NCBI RefSeq assembly: GCF_001661915.1
Contig: NZ_LYWY01000032.1
Coordinates: 248,001-312,000, forward strand
Direction: 5' to 3'
From: Croceicoccus pelagius
GTDB lineage: Bacteria; Pseudomonadota; Alphaproteobacteria; Sphingomonadales; Sphingomonadaceae
Length of the DNA: 64,000 nt
Shown here: piece after piece, positions 23,337 to 32,671 of the stretch
How positions within the stretch are numbered: position 1 is the first letter of the stretch
Layout of the letters: the number at the start of each line of letters is the position of its first letter
Notes under the pieces: generated by a model
Database searches by the model: none
What the model saw: only the letters and a program-made list of their open reading frames with translations
Told to the model about the DNA's origin: nothing
Position numbers and translations under genes: made by a program

Positions 23337-24028
23337 CCCCGACGAAAGAGGAACTCGCTGCTTTCGCCGACGGCCAGATCGAAGGCGAACGCAAAAAGGA
23401 GATCGCAGTACAGGTCGCAAGCGATCCCGCGCTTGCCGCCGAAGTCGCGCGCCACCACGCGCTGCGCCAGAAGCTTGCCGCGCACTATGCGCCGATTCTC
23501 GAACAGGATCTGCCCGAAGCCATGCTCGCCCCGCTGAAGGCCGGAGAGCCGGGCGTTGTCCACATGGCAATGGCGCGGCAGGAACGCGCGATGAAAAAGA
23601 AGGCCCCGCGCTGGGGCTGGATCGCGGGGCCGCTGGCGGCGGCAGCGGCGCTGGCGCTGGTCTTCCTGCCCGGCGGCAAGGACTTGCCCGACGGCTATGT
23701 GCAAGGACAGCTCGCCTCCGCGCTCGACACGCAGCTAGTCTCGGAAGGCGCGGCGGACGGCACGCGGGTGCTGCTCAGTTTCGAGGATGAAGCGGGTCGC
23801 TATTGCCGCGCCTTCAGCTCAGGCGACACCGGCGGGATCGCCTGCCGCGATGCAACCGGCTGGAAGCTTGAGGCAGGCGGCGATGCAGGAGAGGCGCAGG
23901 CGACGCAATATCGCCAGGCCGGGTCCGACGCAGGACTGATGGCCCGCGCGCAGGACATGGCGAGCGGCCCTGCCCTCGACAGCGAAGGCGAGCGGGCCGC
24001 GCGCGAACGGGGCTGGCTGGCGCGGTAA
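23333..24028 (+). CDS. Membrane-bound anti-sigma factor
   Basis: A 231-residue single-pass membrane protein. The cytoplasmic N-terminus (MTPTKEELAAFADGQIEGERKKEIAVQV) is typical of anti-sigma factors that hold an ECF sigma. A basic patch and one membrane helix (WGWIAGPLAAAAALALVFLPG) follow at about residues 84-104, then a periplasmic domain with two cysteines (RYCRAF, IACRDA). The HxxxCxxC zinc motif of ZAS-type anti-sigmas is absent. It is translationally coupled to the sigma gene. Release of the sigma presumably responds to a periplasmic signal; the nearby secreted protease is an obvious but untested candidate participant. Confidence 0.83.
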   Translation: MTPTKEELAAFADGQIEGERKKEIAVQVASDPALAAEVARHHALRQKLAAHYAPILEQDLPEAMLAPLKAGEPGVVHMAMARQERAMKKKAPRWGWIAGPLAAAAALALVFLPGGKDLPDGYVQGQLASALDTQLVSEGAADGTRVLLSFEDEAGRYCRAFSSGDTGGIACRDATGWKLEAGGDAGEAQATQYRQAGSDAGLMARAQDMASGPALDSEGERAARERGWLAR

Positions 24029-24050
24029 GCGCTCAGCCGTCCCGATTCGA

Positions 24051-24335
24051 TCAGATCATGCCAAGGGCAGCCATGTAGGTTTCCAGCACGGCTTCCTCGT
24101 GCTCGAAATCTTCCTTCTTCTGCTTGCGGATGCGCATGATCTTGCGCATCGCCTTGACGTCGAAGCCGCGCGCCTTGGCTTCTGCAAAGACGTCCTTGAT
24201 GTCTTCGGCGATGCCCTTCTTTTCTTCTTCGAGCCGCTCTGCACGCTCGATCAGGAGGCGCAGTTCGTCTGCGGTGACATTGTTGACGCCCATGGCGCTA
24301 TCGGCACCGCCGATCGTGGTGGTTTCTTCGGACAT
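24051..24335 (-). CDS. gapR: GapR/DUF2312 nucleoid-associated protein
   Basis: This 94-residue protein matches the UPF0335/DUF2312 family throughout, from DELRLLIERAERLEEEKKGIAEDIKDVF to KAMRKIMRIRKQ. In Caulobacter this family is GapR, a dimeric coiled-coil protein that clamps overtwisted DNA ahead of replication and transcription forks and helps type II topoisomerases. The helix with heptad pattern at about residues 25-55 and the basic second helix (residues 60-72) fit. The N-terminal 20 residues are a variable acidic tail. It stands alone, convergent with the anti-sigma gene. The 154 bp upstream contain a direct repeat ATCACGCGAAG (24372, 24401). Confidence 0.9.
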   Translation of the reverse strand: MSEETTTIGGADSAMGVNNVTADELRLLIERAERLEEEKKGIAEDIKDVFAEAKARGFDVKAMRKIMRIRKQKKEDFEHEEAVLETYMAALGMI

Positions 24336-24489
24336 TTGGCAACCTTTGCGATTGTTCGGATGAAGCGCGGGATCACGCGAAGTGCGGACCCGCAGCGAGA
24401 ATCACGCGAAGCAAGCTGATAGCGATGCGCTTGCCCGTGGTGAAGGGTGCAGCGGCAATTTCCACCGCCGTCCGCGCCCTCCTTGCCGA

Positions 24490-24819
24490 TCAACCCGCGT
24501 TCTTCTTCAGACTTTCGTCCATGCGGGCCAGCTGTTCGGGGGTGGCGGGCGTCTGGTAGCGGTCCTTCCACTCGTCCATTGGCATCCCGTGGATCAGCGC
24601 GCGCGCATCGGCCTTGTCGCCTTCGTATCCGGCATCGCGGATCCAGTCGGCAAGGCAGTTCCGGCAAAAACCCGACAGGCCCATCAGGTCGATGTTCTGC
24701 GCATCGTGACGATGGCGCAGGTGCCGCACCAACCGGCGGAAGGCAGCGGCCGCAACCGCATCGGGCAGTGCGTCGAGAGCGTCGTTTTCGGTCGCGGGCA
24801 GGTCGGAATCGCAGGACAA
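24490..24819 (-). CDS. DUF1244 domain protein
   Basis: About 109 residues. The family core AAFRRLVRHLRHRHDAQNIDLMGLSGFCRNCLADW is followed by the conserved HGMPMDEWKDRYQTPATPEQL. The paired cysteines in GFCRNCL suggest a metal or redox site. Function is not established. I chose the TTG at 24819 because GGAG stands eight bases upstream and it gives a length normal for the family. An in-frame GTG at 24888 would extend the gene into the pyruvate kinase leader and adds unconserved sequence. Confidence 0.82.
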   Translation of the reverse strand: MSCDSDLPATENDALDALPDAVAAAAFRRLVRHLRHRHDAQNIDLMGLSGFCRNCLADWIRDAGYEGDKADARALIHGMPMDEWKDRYQTPATPEQLARMDESLKKNAG

Positions 24820-24926
24820 GTCGTTTTCTCCGGTAATCTGGGCGTCATCGAGGTTGCCTAGGCGCGATGCAGCCAATAGGCCTCGCACTAAAGCTCCCTC
24901 ATAAAAATAACAGGTACAAACCCCTC

Positions 24927-26381
24927 GTGAACAAGTTCGACCCGCGCGACCGCAAGGTCAAGATTCTCGCAACGCTTGGCCCTGCCAGCCGCGATCCCGA
25001 AATGATCGAACGCCTGGTGAAGGCAGGGGTCGACGCTTTCCGCGTCAACATGAGCCATGGGGAGCATGAAACCCACGCGGAAACGATCGCCTCCATCCGC
25101 AAGCTTGAAAAGAAGACCGGCCGCCCGATCTGCATCCTGTGCGACCTGCAAGGGCCGAAGCTGCGCGTGGGCAAGTTCGCCGAAGGCAAGGTCGTCATTC
25201 CGCACGGCCGCCACTTCACGCTGGACCGCAGGGACGAACCGGGTGACGAAACCCGCGTTCAGCTGCCGCATCCCGAACTGTTCGGCCTTCTGGAAAAGGG
25301 CCAGCGCCTGCTGATCGACGACGGCAAGATCCGCCTGCGCGTGATCCGCGCCGACGAGGACGAGATCCTGTGCAGCGCCGAAGTCGGCGGTGTCATCTCC
25401 GACCGCAAGGGCGTGAACGTGCCCGATGCCGAAATCCCGATTCCGGCAATGACCGAAAAGGACCGCCGCGACCTCGCCTTTGCCGTTCAGCACAAGGCAG
25501 ACTGGATCGCGCTGTCTTTCGTGCAACGCCCCGAAGACGTGGCCGAAGCCCGCCGCCTGATGGGCGGTTACGGCGCGCTCATGGCCAAGATCGAAAAGCC
25601 CCTGGCCGTGCGCCACCTCGACGGAATTCTCGAACTGGCCGACGGCATCATGGTCGCGCGCGGCGACCTTGGCGTCGAACTGAACCCCGAAGAAGTCCCG
25701 CCGCTGCAGAAGCGCATCGTCCGGCTGGCCCGTGCCGCGGGCAAACCGGTGGTCGTCGCCACCCAGATGCTGGAATCGATGATCGAAAGCCCGGCCCCGA
25801 CCCGCGCCGAGGTTTCCGACGTTGCCAACGCGGTCTACGACGGAGCGGACGCCGTCATGCTGTCGGCAGAGACGGCGGCGGGCCAGTGGCCGCAGGAAGC
25901 CGTCTCGATCATGGACCGGATCGCCGGACAGGTCGAGAAGGACCCCGGCTATGTCGAGCGTATCCGGCTGACCGGGGTGGAACCCGACGCGACGACTTCG
26001 GACGCGCTGGCGCAGGCCTGTTCGTCGATCGCCAACACGCTCAACATCTCTGCCATCACCGTTTTTACCGCATCGGGCAGCAGCGCCCGCCGCGTGGCGC
26101 GCGAACGGCCGAAAGTGCCGCTGCTGGTGCTGACCCCGTTGGAATCGACGGCACGGCGCCTCTCGCTGCTCTGGGGTGTGCACGCGGTGCAGACCAAGGA
26201 CATCGGCAGCTTCGAGGAGATGATCGCCAAGGGCAAGCGCATGGCGCTGCGCAACGGGTTCGGCAAGGGCGGCGCGAAGATCATCGTGCTGGCCGGTGTT
26301 CCCTTCGGCACTCCGGGGGCAACCAACCTGCTGCACGTCGTGACGCTGTCGGGCCGCGAACTGGACAGGCACGGGGACTGA
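24927..26381 (+). CDS. pyk: Pyruvate kinase
   Basis: This 484-residue glycolytic enzyme makes pyruvate and ATP from phosphoenolpyruvate and ADP. Signatures are RKVKILATLGPASRD, FRVNMSHGEHETH, CDLQGPKLRVGKF, the active-site lysine/metal motif MAKIEKPLAV...IMVARGDLGVEL and VATQMLESMI. The C-terminal regulatory domain ends in LHVVTLSGREL. The GTG at 24927 (VNKFDPRDRKVK) is preferred because conservation begins there and the length then matches the family. The ATG at 24867 would add an unrelated tail and overlap the divergent DUF1244 gene. An AT-rich patch at 24899-24911 probably contains the -10 box. Confidence 0.95.
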   Translation: MNKFDPRDRKVKILATLGPASRDPEMIERLVKAGVDAFRVNMSHGEHETHAETIASIRKLEKKTGRPICILCDLQGPKLRVGKFAEGKVVIPHGRHFTLDRRDEPGDETRVQLPHPELFGLLEKGQRLLIDDGKIRLRVIRADEDEILCSAEVGGVISDRKGVNVPDAEIPIPAMTEKDRRDLAFAVQHKADWIALSFVQRPEDVAEARRLMGGYGALMAKIEKPLAVRHLDGILELADGIMVARGDLGVELNPEEVPPLQKRIVRLARAAGKPVVVATQMLESMIESPAPTRAEVSDVANAVYDGADAVMLSAETAAGQWPQEAVSIMDRIAGQVEKDPGYVERIRLTGVEPDATTSDALAQACSSIANTLNISAITVFTASGSSARRVARERPKVPLLVLTPLESTARRLSLLWGVHAVQTKDIGSFEEMIAKGKRMALRNGFGKGGAKIIVLAGVPFGTPGATNLLHVVTLSGRELDRHGD

Positions 26382-26453
26382 AGGCCGCCGCCCGCGCGGT
26401 TTCAGATGCAACCGGCTTGACGCGCCCTGCCCTTGTGAGCAAGGCGCGGTTCC

Positions 26454-27455
26454 ATGCAGTTCCTTTCGGATAATGCCGCCCCCGTCCATCCCCGTCTGTG
26501 GGATGCGATGCGCGATGCCGACACCACCGACGCGCCTTATGACGGCGACGCGCTTTCGCGCTCGCTCGACAAGGCGTTTTCGGACCTCTTCGGGATGGAC
26601 TGTGCCGTGGTCTGGACCAGCACCGGCACGGCGGCGAACTGCCTTGCGCTGGCAACGCTGGTCCCGCCCTATGGCGGCGTGGTCTGCCACGATGACGCTC
26701 ATATCGAGCAGGACGAGGCGGGCGCGCCCGAGTTCTATACCCACGGCGCAAAGCTGATGCTGGCGCACGGCCCGCACGCAAAGCTGACGCCTGATAATGT
26801 CGCCGCCGTGATCGACCCGATCCGCGACGACGTGCACCGCGTCCAGCCGCATGCGATCGCGATCACGCAGGCGACCGAGCAGGGCTGCGTCTATACGCCC
26901 GACGAACTCGCCGCGCTGACGGCCTATGCCAAGGCAAAGGGGCTGAAGGTCCACATGGACGGCGCGCGTTTCGGCAATGCCGTCGCGCATCTCTGCTGTT
27001 CGCCCGCAGAGGCTGGCCCTGCCCACGGCATCGACACGCTCTCGTTCGGCATGATCAAGAACGGCGGGATGAGTGCGGAGGCGCTGGTCCTGTTCGATCC
27101 GGCCAGGGCGGCTGAGGCCAAGCGCCGGCACAAGCGCGCGGGGCAGTTGCAGTCGAAAGGCCGCTACCTTGCCGCGCAGCTTCTGGCGATGATCGAGGGC
27201 GACCTGTGGCTTTCCAACGCCCGAGCCGCGAACCATGCCGCAGCGGCCATTGCCAAGGCCGCGGGCGATCGCCTGCTCTACCCGTGTCAGGCGAACGAGG
27301 TTTTCGTGACCCTGTCTGCGGACGAGCGCGAAGGACTGCGCGCGCAAGGGTTCGGTTTCTACGACTGGGGCGCGGATGCCGCCCGCTTCGTGACCGCGTG
27401 GAACACCGATGCGGCAGATGCGGACAAGCTCGCCGCCGCGCTCGCAAGCTTGTGA
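26454..27455 (+). CDS. Threonine aldolase-like PLP enzyme (beta-eliminating lyase family)
   Basis: 333 residues of a fold-type I pyridoxal-phosphate enzyme. The N-terminus FLSDNAAPVHPRLWDAM, the cofactor-contact VWTSTGTAANCLAL, the Asp pair site KVHMDGARFGNAVAHL and the Schiff-base lysine in DTLSFGMIKNGG are all present. They match the proteobacterial low-specificity L-threonine aldolase group that cleaves threonine or other 3-hydroxy amino acids to glycine and an aldehyde. Exact substrate not readable. Its stop overlaps the GTG start of the transporter gene, so the two are coupled. Confidence 0.88.
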   Translation: MQFLSDNAAPVHPRLWDAMRDADTTDAPYDGDALSRSLDKAFSDLFGMDCAVVWTSTGTAANCLALATLVPPYGGVVCHDDAHIEQDEAGAPEFYTHGAKLMLAHGPHAKLTPDNVAAVIDPIRDDVHRVQPHAIAITQATEQGCVYTPDELAALTAYAKAKGLKVHMDGARFGNAVAHLCCSPAEAGPAHGIDTLSFGMIKNGGMSAEALVLFDPARAAEAKRRHKRAGQLQSKGRYLAAQLLAMIEGDLWLSNARAANHAAAAIAKAAGDRLLYPCQANEVFVTLSADEREGLRAQGFGFYDWGADAARFVTAWNTDAADADKLAAALASL

Positions 27456-28378
27456 GCGAACCTGTGACCGGGGGCGCCAGGCGCCAGCGGCTGTCGTTCG
27501 CCGATCCGCGCGTCTTCCTGCCCTTCTGCCTCGTTGCGCTGATCTGGGGTTCGACCTGGCTGGTCATCAAGGACCAGATCAGCTTCGTTCCGCCCAGCTG
27601 GACCATCGCCTATCGCTTCGTGATCGCGACGGCGGCGATGCTGGTGCTGCTGACCTTCCGGCGCGAGAAGCTGCGCATCACGAAAGCGGGTCTGCCGATC
27701 GTCGCGATCGTCGGTGTCACGCAGTTCGTGATGAACTTCCACTTCGTCTACCGCGCGGAGATGTCGCTGACATCGGGGATCGTGGCGCTGTTCTTCGCGC
27801 TCATCATGATCCCGAACTCGATCCTCGCGTGGTTTGTCCTGCGCGACAGGGTGTCGATGGGCTTCGTGGTCGGCTCTGCCGTCGCCATCGTCGGCGTCGG
27901 TCTGCTGCTCATGCACGAATACGACATGGCAGGCGCGCGCGAGGGCGTGATGCTGGGCGTCGTGCTGGCGATCCTTGCCACGGTATCGGCCTCGGTCGCC
28001 AATGTGACGCAAGCGACGGAGAGGGCCCATGCACAGCCTTTCCTGCCGCTGCTGACGTTTTCGATGATGCTGGGCACCGCGATCAACGTGGCGCTGGCGC
28101 TGGTGCTGGATGGAGCGCCGGTATGGGACCCGCGCCCGGAGTATGGCTTCGGCCTGCTCTATTTGGGCGTTGTCGGGTCGGTCATTACCTTCCCGCTCTA
28201 CTTCACACTCATCCGAAACATGGGTGCGGGGCGCGCGGCCTATATCGGGGTGGCAACGCCGATCCTTGCCATGCTGCTCTCCACCCTGTTCGAAGGGTAT
28301 GACTGGACCGCGCTGACGGTGGGCGGCTCGCTACTCGCGCTCGCGGGCCTCGTCCTCGCGCTGAAGGCACGCAGCTAA
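27452..28378 (+). CDS. EamA/DMT superfamily transporter
   Basis: 308 residues with ten predicted membrane helices in two EamA repeats. The first repeat starts FCLVALIWGSTWLVIKDQ, where the GSTW motif is diagnostic for the drug/metabolite transporter superfamily. The second repeat includes YFTLIRNMGAGRAAYIGVATPILAMLLS. Start is the GTG at 27452 overlapping the preceding stop (GTGA). It probably exports an amino acid or metabolite; coupling to the aldolase-like gene hints at an amino-acid substrate. The last 48 bp overlap the 3' end of the convergent epimerase gene. Confidence 0.88.
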   Translation: MSEPVTGGARRQRLSFADPRVFLPFCLVALIWGSTWLVIKDQISFVPPSWTIAYRFVIATAAMLVLLTFRREKLRITKAGLPIVAIVGVTQFVMNFHFVYRAEMSLTSGIVALFFALIMIPNSILAWFVLRDRVSMGFVVGSAVAIVGVGLLLMHEYDMAGAREGVMLGVVLAILATVSASVANVTQATERAHAQPFLPLLTFSMMLGTAINVALALVLDGAPVWDPRPEYGFGLLYLGVVGSVITFPLYFTLIRNMGAGRAAYIGVATPILAMLLSTLFEGYDWTALTVGGSLLALAGLVLALKARS

Positions 28379-29137
28379 CCCTTCGCGGTAGGTGGGGTAG
28401 CGCGGGGTCCAGCCCAGCACCCGCTTTGCCTTGCCGTTCGCGACGCGGCGATTTTCGGCATAGAATCCTCGCGCCATGGGCGACAGGTTCGCCTCCTCGA
28501 TCGTCTGCATCGGCGGCACGGGTGCGTGGAGCATGCGGCAGGCGTGTTCGATCAGCTCGTTCTGGCTGCACGGATAATCGTCGGCAAGGTTGTAGGCCCC
28601 TGCCGGAGCATTAAGCCCGCAGGCGACACCTCTCGCGATATCTTCGACATGGATGCGGCTGAAGACCTGTCCCGGAATGTCGATCCGATGCGCCCTGCCC
28701 TCGCGCACGCGGTCGAGCGCGGAGTGGCCCGGACCGTAGATGCCGGGCAGACGAAAGACCCTTGCGCCCAGTGCCAGCCATGCGGCGTCCGCATCGCTGC
28801 GGGCCATGCGGCGGCCCGTGCCGACAGGGGTGCTTTCATCGACCCACGCCCCGCCCGCATCGCCATAGACGCCGGTGGAAGATAGGTATCCCGTCCACCC
28901 GCCGAACCCGCCCAGCGCCGCGCCATAGCGCGCCAGCACCGGATCGCTGCCGTCCTTCGCGGGCGGAACCGAGGACAGAACCGCGTCCGCGCCAGCCAGC
29001 GCGGCATGAACCCCGCCGTCGTCATCGAACGCGATATCGCCGTCGCTGCCGGTGGCGCGAACCTGCCAGCCTTGTGCGCGCAGCCTTGCCGCGATGACTT
29101 TCGCCGAATAACCCAGCCCGAAGATCAGCATCTGCAT
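28331..29137 (-). CDS. NAD(P)-binding SDR/epimerase-like protein
   Basis: 268 residues. The Rossmann start is MLIFGLGYSAKVIAARL, a variant of GxGxxG. A shortened extended-SDR fold follows, with SSTGVYGD, the RLPGIYGPGHSALDRV block and SRIHVEDIARGV. The strict YxxxK catalytic pair is not evident: the tyrosine in STGVYG is not followed by a lysine three residues later. It belongs with the YeeZ-like group, whose reaction is not known. Start ATG 29137 (MQMLIF), with ATG 29131 equally possible. It overlaps the convergent transporter gene at the 3' end. Confidence 0.8.
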   Translation of the reverse strand: MQMLIFGLGYSAKVIAARLRAQGWQVRATGSDGDIAFDDDGGVHAALAGADAVLSSVPPAKDGSDPVLARYGAALGGFGGWTGYLSSTGVYGDAGGAWVDESTPVGTGRRMARSDADAAWLALGARVFRLPGIYGPGHSALDRVREGRAHRIDIPGQVFSRIHVEDIARGVACGLNAPAGAYNLADDYPCSQNELIEHACRMLHAPVPPMQTIEEANLSPMARGFYAENRRVANGKAKRVLGWTPRYPTYREGLAACLQREDEARERE

Positions 29138-29265
29138 GGGAAAGGCACCTAACCGGCCCGAGCGCACCTGCCCAAGCCTTTTTGCGCGAAAAATTTTATC
29201 GCGAAGGCCCGTGACATACAGGATTGGGCCTTGCCTCTTGCGGTCGAAGGCGCATCTATCCCTCC

Positions 29266-31917
29266 ATGGATATTGCACGCACGCCTTCGAACCCCGCCGG
29301 CAACCCCGAGATGGCGGACGCCGCCGTAGAGCCGGTCGATCCCGCCACCATCTTCCGCAAGAACTACACGCCGCCTTCGTGGCTGGTGCCCGAAATCCGG
29401 CTGGACTTCGACCTCGGCACTGAACTGACGAAGTGCGTCGCGACCCTTAAGGTCGAGCGTAATCCCGCAGGCGACGGCGACCAGACGCTGCACCTTTGCG
29501 GCGACAACCTTGCCGTCATGAGCCTAAAGGTTGACGGCGCGGATGCCGAAGGCTGGTCGATGAGCGGGTCGAACCTGCTGCTTCCGCTGACCGGCACTTC
29601 GCATGAAGTGACGATCGAGACGCACCTGCACCCGGCGACAAACAGCCAGCTGATGGGTCTCTATGCCTCCAGCGGCATGCTCTGCACCCAGTGCGAGGCC
29701 GAAGGCTTCCGCCGCATCACGTTCTTCCCCGATCGGCCCGACGTCCTGTCGAAGTACACGGTACGCATGGAAGGCGACAAGGAGACCTTCCCCGTCCTGT
29801 TGTCGAACGGCAACCTCGTCGAAACGGGCGAAGGCGAAGCGGGCCGCCACTGGGCGCTGTGGGACGATCCCTGGCCCAAGCCGAGCTATCTCTTCGCTCT
29901 GGTCGCGGGCCAGCTCGTCGCCAACCGCGACACGTTCACGACGATGAACGGCCGCAAGGTCGAATTGGCCGTCTGGGTCCGTGAAGGCGATCTGGAACGC
30001 ACCGACCATGCGATGCGCAGCCTCATCAATTCGATGAAGTGGGACGAGGAAACCTTCGGCCGCGAATACGATCTCGACCAGTTCAACATCGTCGCCGTGT
30101 CTGATTTCAACATGGGCGCGATGGAGAACAAGGGCCTCAACATCTTCAACACCCGCTACGTTCTGGCCGACCCGGAAACGGCGACCGACGGGGACTATGA
30201 CGGGGTCGAGGGCGTCGTCGGCCACGAATACTTCCACAACTGGTCGGGCAACCGCATCACCTGCCGCGACTGGTTCCAGCTCAGCCTCAAGGAAGGTTTC
30301 ACCGTCCTGCGCGACCAGATGTTCAGCGCGGACATGGGATCGGAACCGGTCAAGCGGATCGAGGATGTACGCGTCCTGCGCGCCGCCCAGTTCCCCGAGG
30401 ATTCGGGCCCGCTGGCCCATCCGATCCGTCCCGATTCCTATCAGGAAATCAGCAACTTCTACACCGCGACCGTCTATAACAAGGGCGCCGAAGTCATCCG
30501 CATGATGCACACGATGGCGGGCCCCGAAGCGTTCCGTAAGGGCACCGACCTCTACTTCGAGCGCCATGACGGCGAGGCCGCGACTTGCGAGGATTTCGTG
30601 AAGGCGATGGAAGACGGCGCAGGGCTGGACCTTGCGCAGTTCCGCCTGTGGTACGAACAGGCAGGCACGCCCAAGGTGACGATGCGGGCCGAGTTCGATC
30701 AGTCGGAAGGCGCGGTCACGCTGCACTTCACGCAGAAAGTCCCGGCAACGCCCGGCCAGCCGTCGAAGAAGGCGATGCCGATCCCCATCAAGGTCGCCCT
30801 GTTCGACCGCGACACCAAGGCACACGACGGCGAAAAGCTGCTGATCGTCGACAAGGACAAGGCCGAATTCACGTTCAAGGGCTTCACCCGCCCGCCAGTG
30901 ATCAGCGCCAATCGCGGCTTCACCGCCCCGATCCAGCTCGATGCCGAACAGGGCGATGACGATCTCGTCTTCCTGGCCGCGAACGATGACGACGCCTTCG
31001 CCCGTTACGAGGCACTGCAACAGCTCGTCACCCGCGAACTGCTGGGCGCGATCGAAAACGGGCCCGACGAAAAGCGCCGCACAGCCATTGCCGATGCCAT
31101 GGGCGCGGTGCTGGACGACACGCAGATCGACGACTTGATGCGCGGCGAACTGATGATGATGCCCGCCGTCACGTTCCTTCTGGAACTGGCCGCCCCTGCC
31201 GATCCTGTCGCGTTGCATGATGCGCGTGAACGGCTGAAGGGCTATATCGGATCGCGCCTGCGCGACCGTCTGATCGCGCTCCACGAACGAGCCTCGGCCA
31301 TCGGATACAGCCTGAGCGCAGAGGCACGCGGTGCGCGCAAGGTGAAGACGCAGGCGCTGGTCCTGCTGTCCGCCGCCGACGCGAAGGAAGCCGCCGCGAG
31401 GGCCGAAGCGCAGTATCGCGCCGCCGACAACATGACCGACCGTCAGGGCGCGCTCATGGTGCTGGCGGGCATCGACTGTCCGGCCCGCGCCGAACTGCTG
31501 GAGGATTTCCGCAAACGCTTTGAGGGCAACGCGCTCGTCACCGACAAGTGGTTCGCGCTTCAGGCCGGCTCGCTCGATCCCATGGTGCTCGACACGGTCG
31601 AGGCGCTGTCGAACCACGCCGACTTCACGATCAAAAACCCGAACCGCGTTCGCAGCCTCTACATGACGATGGCGGTCAACCAGCCCGCCTTCCATGAAGA
31701 GAGCGGGCGCGGCTATCGCATGATCGCCGACCTTGTCCTGAAACTCGACCCGCTGAACGCACAAACCGCGGCCCGCTTCATCCCGGCGCTGGGCCGCTGG
31801 CGCAAGATTGAGCCGAAGCGGGCTGCGATGATGCGGGCGGAGCTTGAACGGATCGCGAAGGCCGAAGGGCTGTCGAAGGACACGCGCGAACAAGTGACCA
31901 AGAGCCTCGATGGTTGA
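29266..31917 (+). CDS. pepN: Aminopeptidase N (M1 family)
   Basis: This 883-residue zinc aminopeptidase removes N-terminal residues from peptides in the cytoplasm. The substrate-recognition GAMEN motif lies in MGAMENKGLN. The zinc site HEYFH (first His about residue 320) is followed by WSGNRITCRDWFQLSLKEGFTV, with the third ligand Glu in LKEG. The C-terminal half is the alpha-helical domain of E. coli-type PepN (about 870 residues), so length fits. The start ATG 29266 has no clear ribosome site; ATG 29311 is an alternative. The 3' end overlaps pgeF by eight bases. Confidence 0.95.
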   Translation: MDIARTPSNPAGNPEMADAAVEPVDPATIFRKNYTPPSWLVPEIRLDFDLGTELTKCVATLKVERNPAGDGDQTLHLCGDNLAVMSLKVDGADAEGWSMSGSNLLLPLTGTSHEVTIETHLHPATNSQLMGLYASSGMLCTQCEAEGFRRITFFPDRPDVLSKYTVRMEGDKETFPVLLSNGNLVETGEGEAGRHWALWDDPWPKPSYLFALVAGQLVANRDTFTTMNGRKVELAVWVREGDLERTDHAMRSLINSMKWDEETFGREYDLDQFNIVAVSDFNMGAMENKGLNIFNTRYVLADPETATDGDYDGVEGVVGHEYFHNWSGNRITCRDWFQLSLKEGFTVLRDQMFSADMGSEPVKRIEDVRVLRAAQFPEDSGPLAHPIRPDSYQEISNFYTATVYNKGAEVIRMMHTMAGPEAFRKGTDLYFERHDGEAATCEDFVKAMEDGAGLDLAQFRLWYEQAGTPKVTMRAEFDQSEGAVTLHFTQKVPATPGQPSKKAMPIPIKVALFDRDTKAHDGEKLLIVDKDKAEFTFKGFTRPPVISANRGFTAPIQLDAEQGDDDLVFLAANDDDAFARYEALQQLVTRELLGAIENGPDEKRRTAIADAMGAVLDDTQIDDLMRGELMMMPAVTFLLELAAPADPVALHDARERLKGYIGSRLRDRLIALHERASAIGYSLSAEARGARKVKTQALVLLSAADAKEAAARAEAQYRAADNMTDRQGALMVLAGIDCPARAELLEDFRKRFEGNALVTDKWFALQAGSLDPMVLDTVEALSNHADFTIKNPNRVRSLYMTMAVNQPAFHEESGRGYRMIADLVLKLDPLNAQTAARFIPALGRWRKIEPKRAAMMRAELERIAKAEGLSKDTREQVTKSLDG

Positions 31918-32671
31918 CCGTATAACCGCACACGCGCTTGCCGGGGTTCCGCACGGATTCCTCGGCCGGCGCGGCGGCGTTTCCACCGGGCAATACCTGG
32001 GCCTCAACGTCGGGACCGGGTCGGACGACCTGCCCCGCGCGATAGAGGCGAACCGCGCGCTTGCAGTCGACGGCGTGATGCCGGGGGCGGAGCTTGCCAC
32101 CGTCTATCAGGTCCATTCCGCCGATGTCGTGCGGATCGAAACCCCCTTTCCGATGGAGGCGCGGCCCCATGCCGACGCGATGGTGACGGACAGGCTCGGC
32201 ATCCTTCTGGGCATCGTGACCGCCGATTGCGCGCCGGTGCTGCTGGCGGACGAGGAAGCGGGCGTGATCGGAGCGGCCCATGCCGGATGGCGCGGGGCGT
32301 TCGCGGGCGTGTGCCGCAACACGGTGGAGGCGATGGAGGCTCTTGGCGCGGATCGCGGACGGATTGCCGCCGCGATCGGCCCGTGCATCGCGCAGGCAAG
32401 CTACGAAGTGGACGAAGGGTTCTATTTGCGCTTCCTGGCCGAAGACGAGGAATACGACCGGTTCTTCAAACCGCGCCGCAGCGGGCATCACCAGTTCGAT
32501 CTGGCTGCGTTCGTGGCATCGGACCTTGCCGACGCGGGTGTGAAGACGGTCGAGATGACCGGCCACGATACTTACGCGGATGAAAGCCGGTTCTTCTCCT
32601 ACCGCCGCTCGACGCTGGCCGGAGAGGAGGGATACGGCAGGCAGATCAGCCTGATCGGCCTGCCCGGATGA
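31910..32671 (+). CDS. pgeF: Peptidoglycan editing factor PgeF (YfiH, laccase-domain)
   Basis: 253 residues of the multicopper-polyphenol-oxidase/YfiH fold. In E. coli the protein corrects misincorporated residues in peptidoglycan precursors. Metal-site signatures are present: YQVHSADVV, TADCAPVLLADEEAGVIGAAHAGWRGA (Cys and His of the zinc site) and the C-terminal TYADESRFFSYRR. Also AAIGPCIAQASYEV. The ATG 31910 overlaps pepN; the downstream phosphatase gene overlaps its stop by four bases, making a three-gene coupled unit. Confidence 0.93.
   Translation: MVDRITAHALAGVPHGFLGRRGGVSTGQYLGLNVGTGSDDLPRAIEANRALAVDGVMPGAELATVYQVHSADVVRIETPFPMEARPHADAMVTDRLGILLGIVTADCAPVLLADEEAGVIGAAHAGWRGAFAGVCRNTVEAMEALGADRGRIAAAIGPCIAQASYEVDEGFYLRFLAEDEEYDRFFKPRRSGHHQFDLAAFVASDLADAGVKTVEMTGHDTYADESRFFSYRRSTLAGEEGYGRQISLIGLPG

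Noticed and set aside
24888-27347. 819-codon minus-strand open frame opposite pyruvate kinase and the aldolase-like gene
   Set aside because: Arginine/histidine-rich shadow translation with no domain; the plus-strand genes have complete catalytic motifs.
29524-32100. 858-codon minus-strand open frame opposite pepN and pgeF
   Set aside because: High-GC antisense shadow; pepN on the other strand is complete with GAMEN and HExxH motifs.
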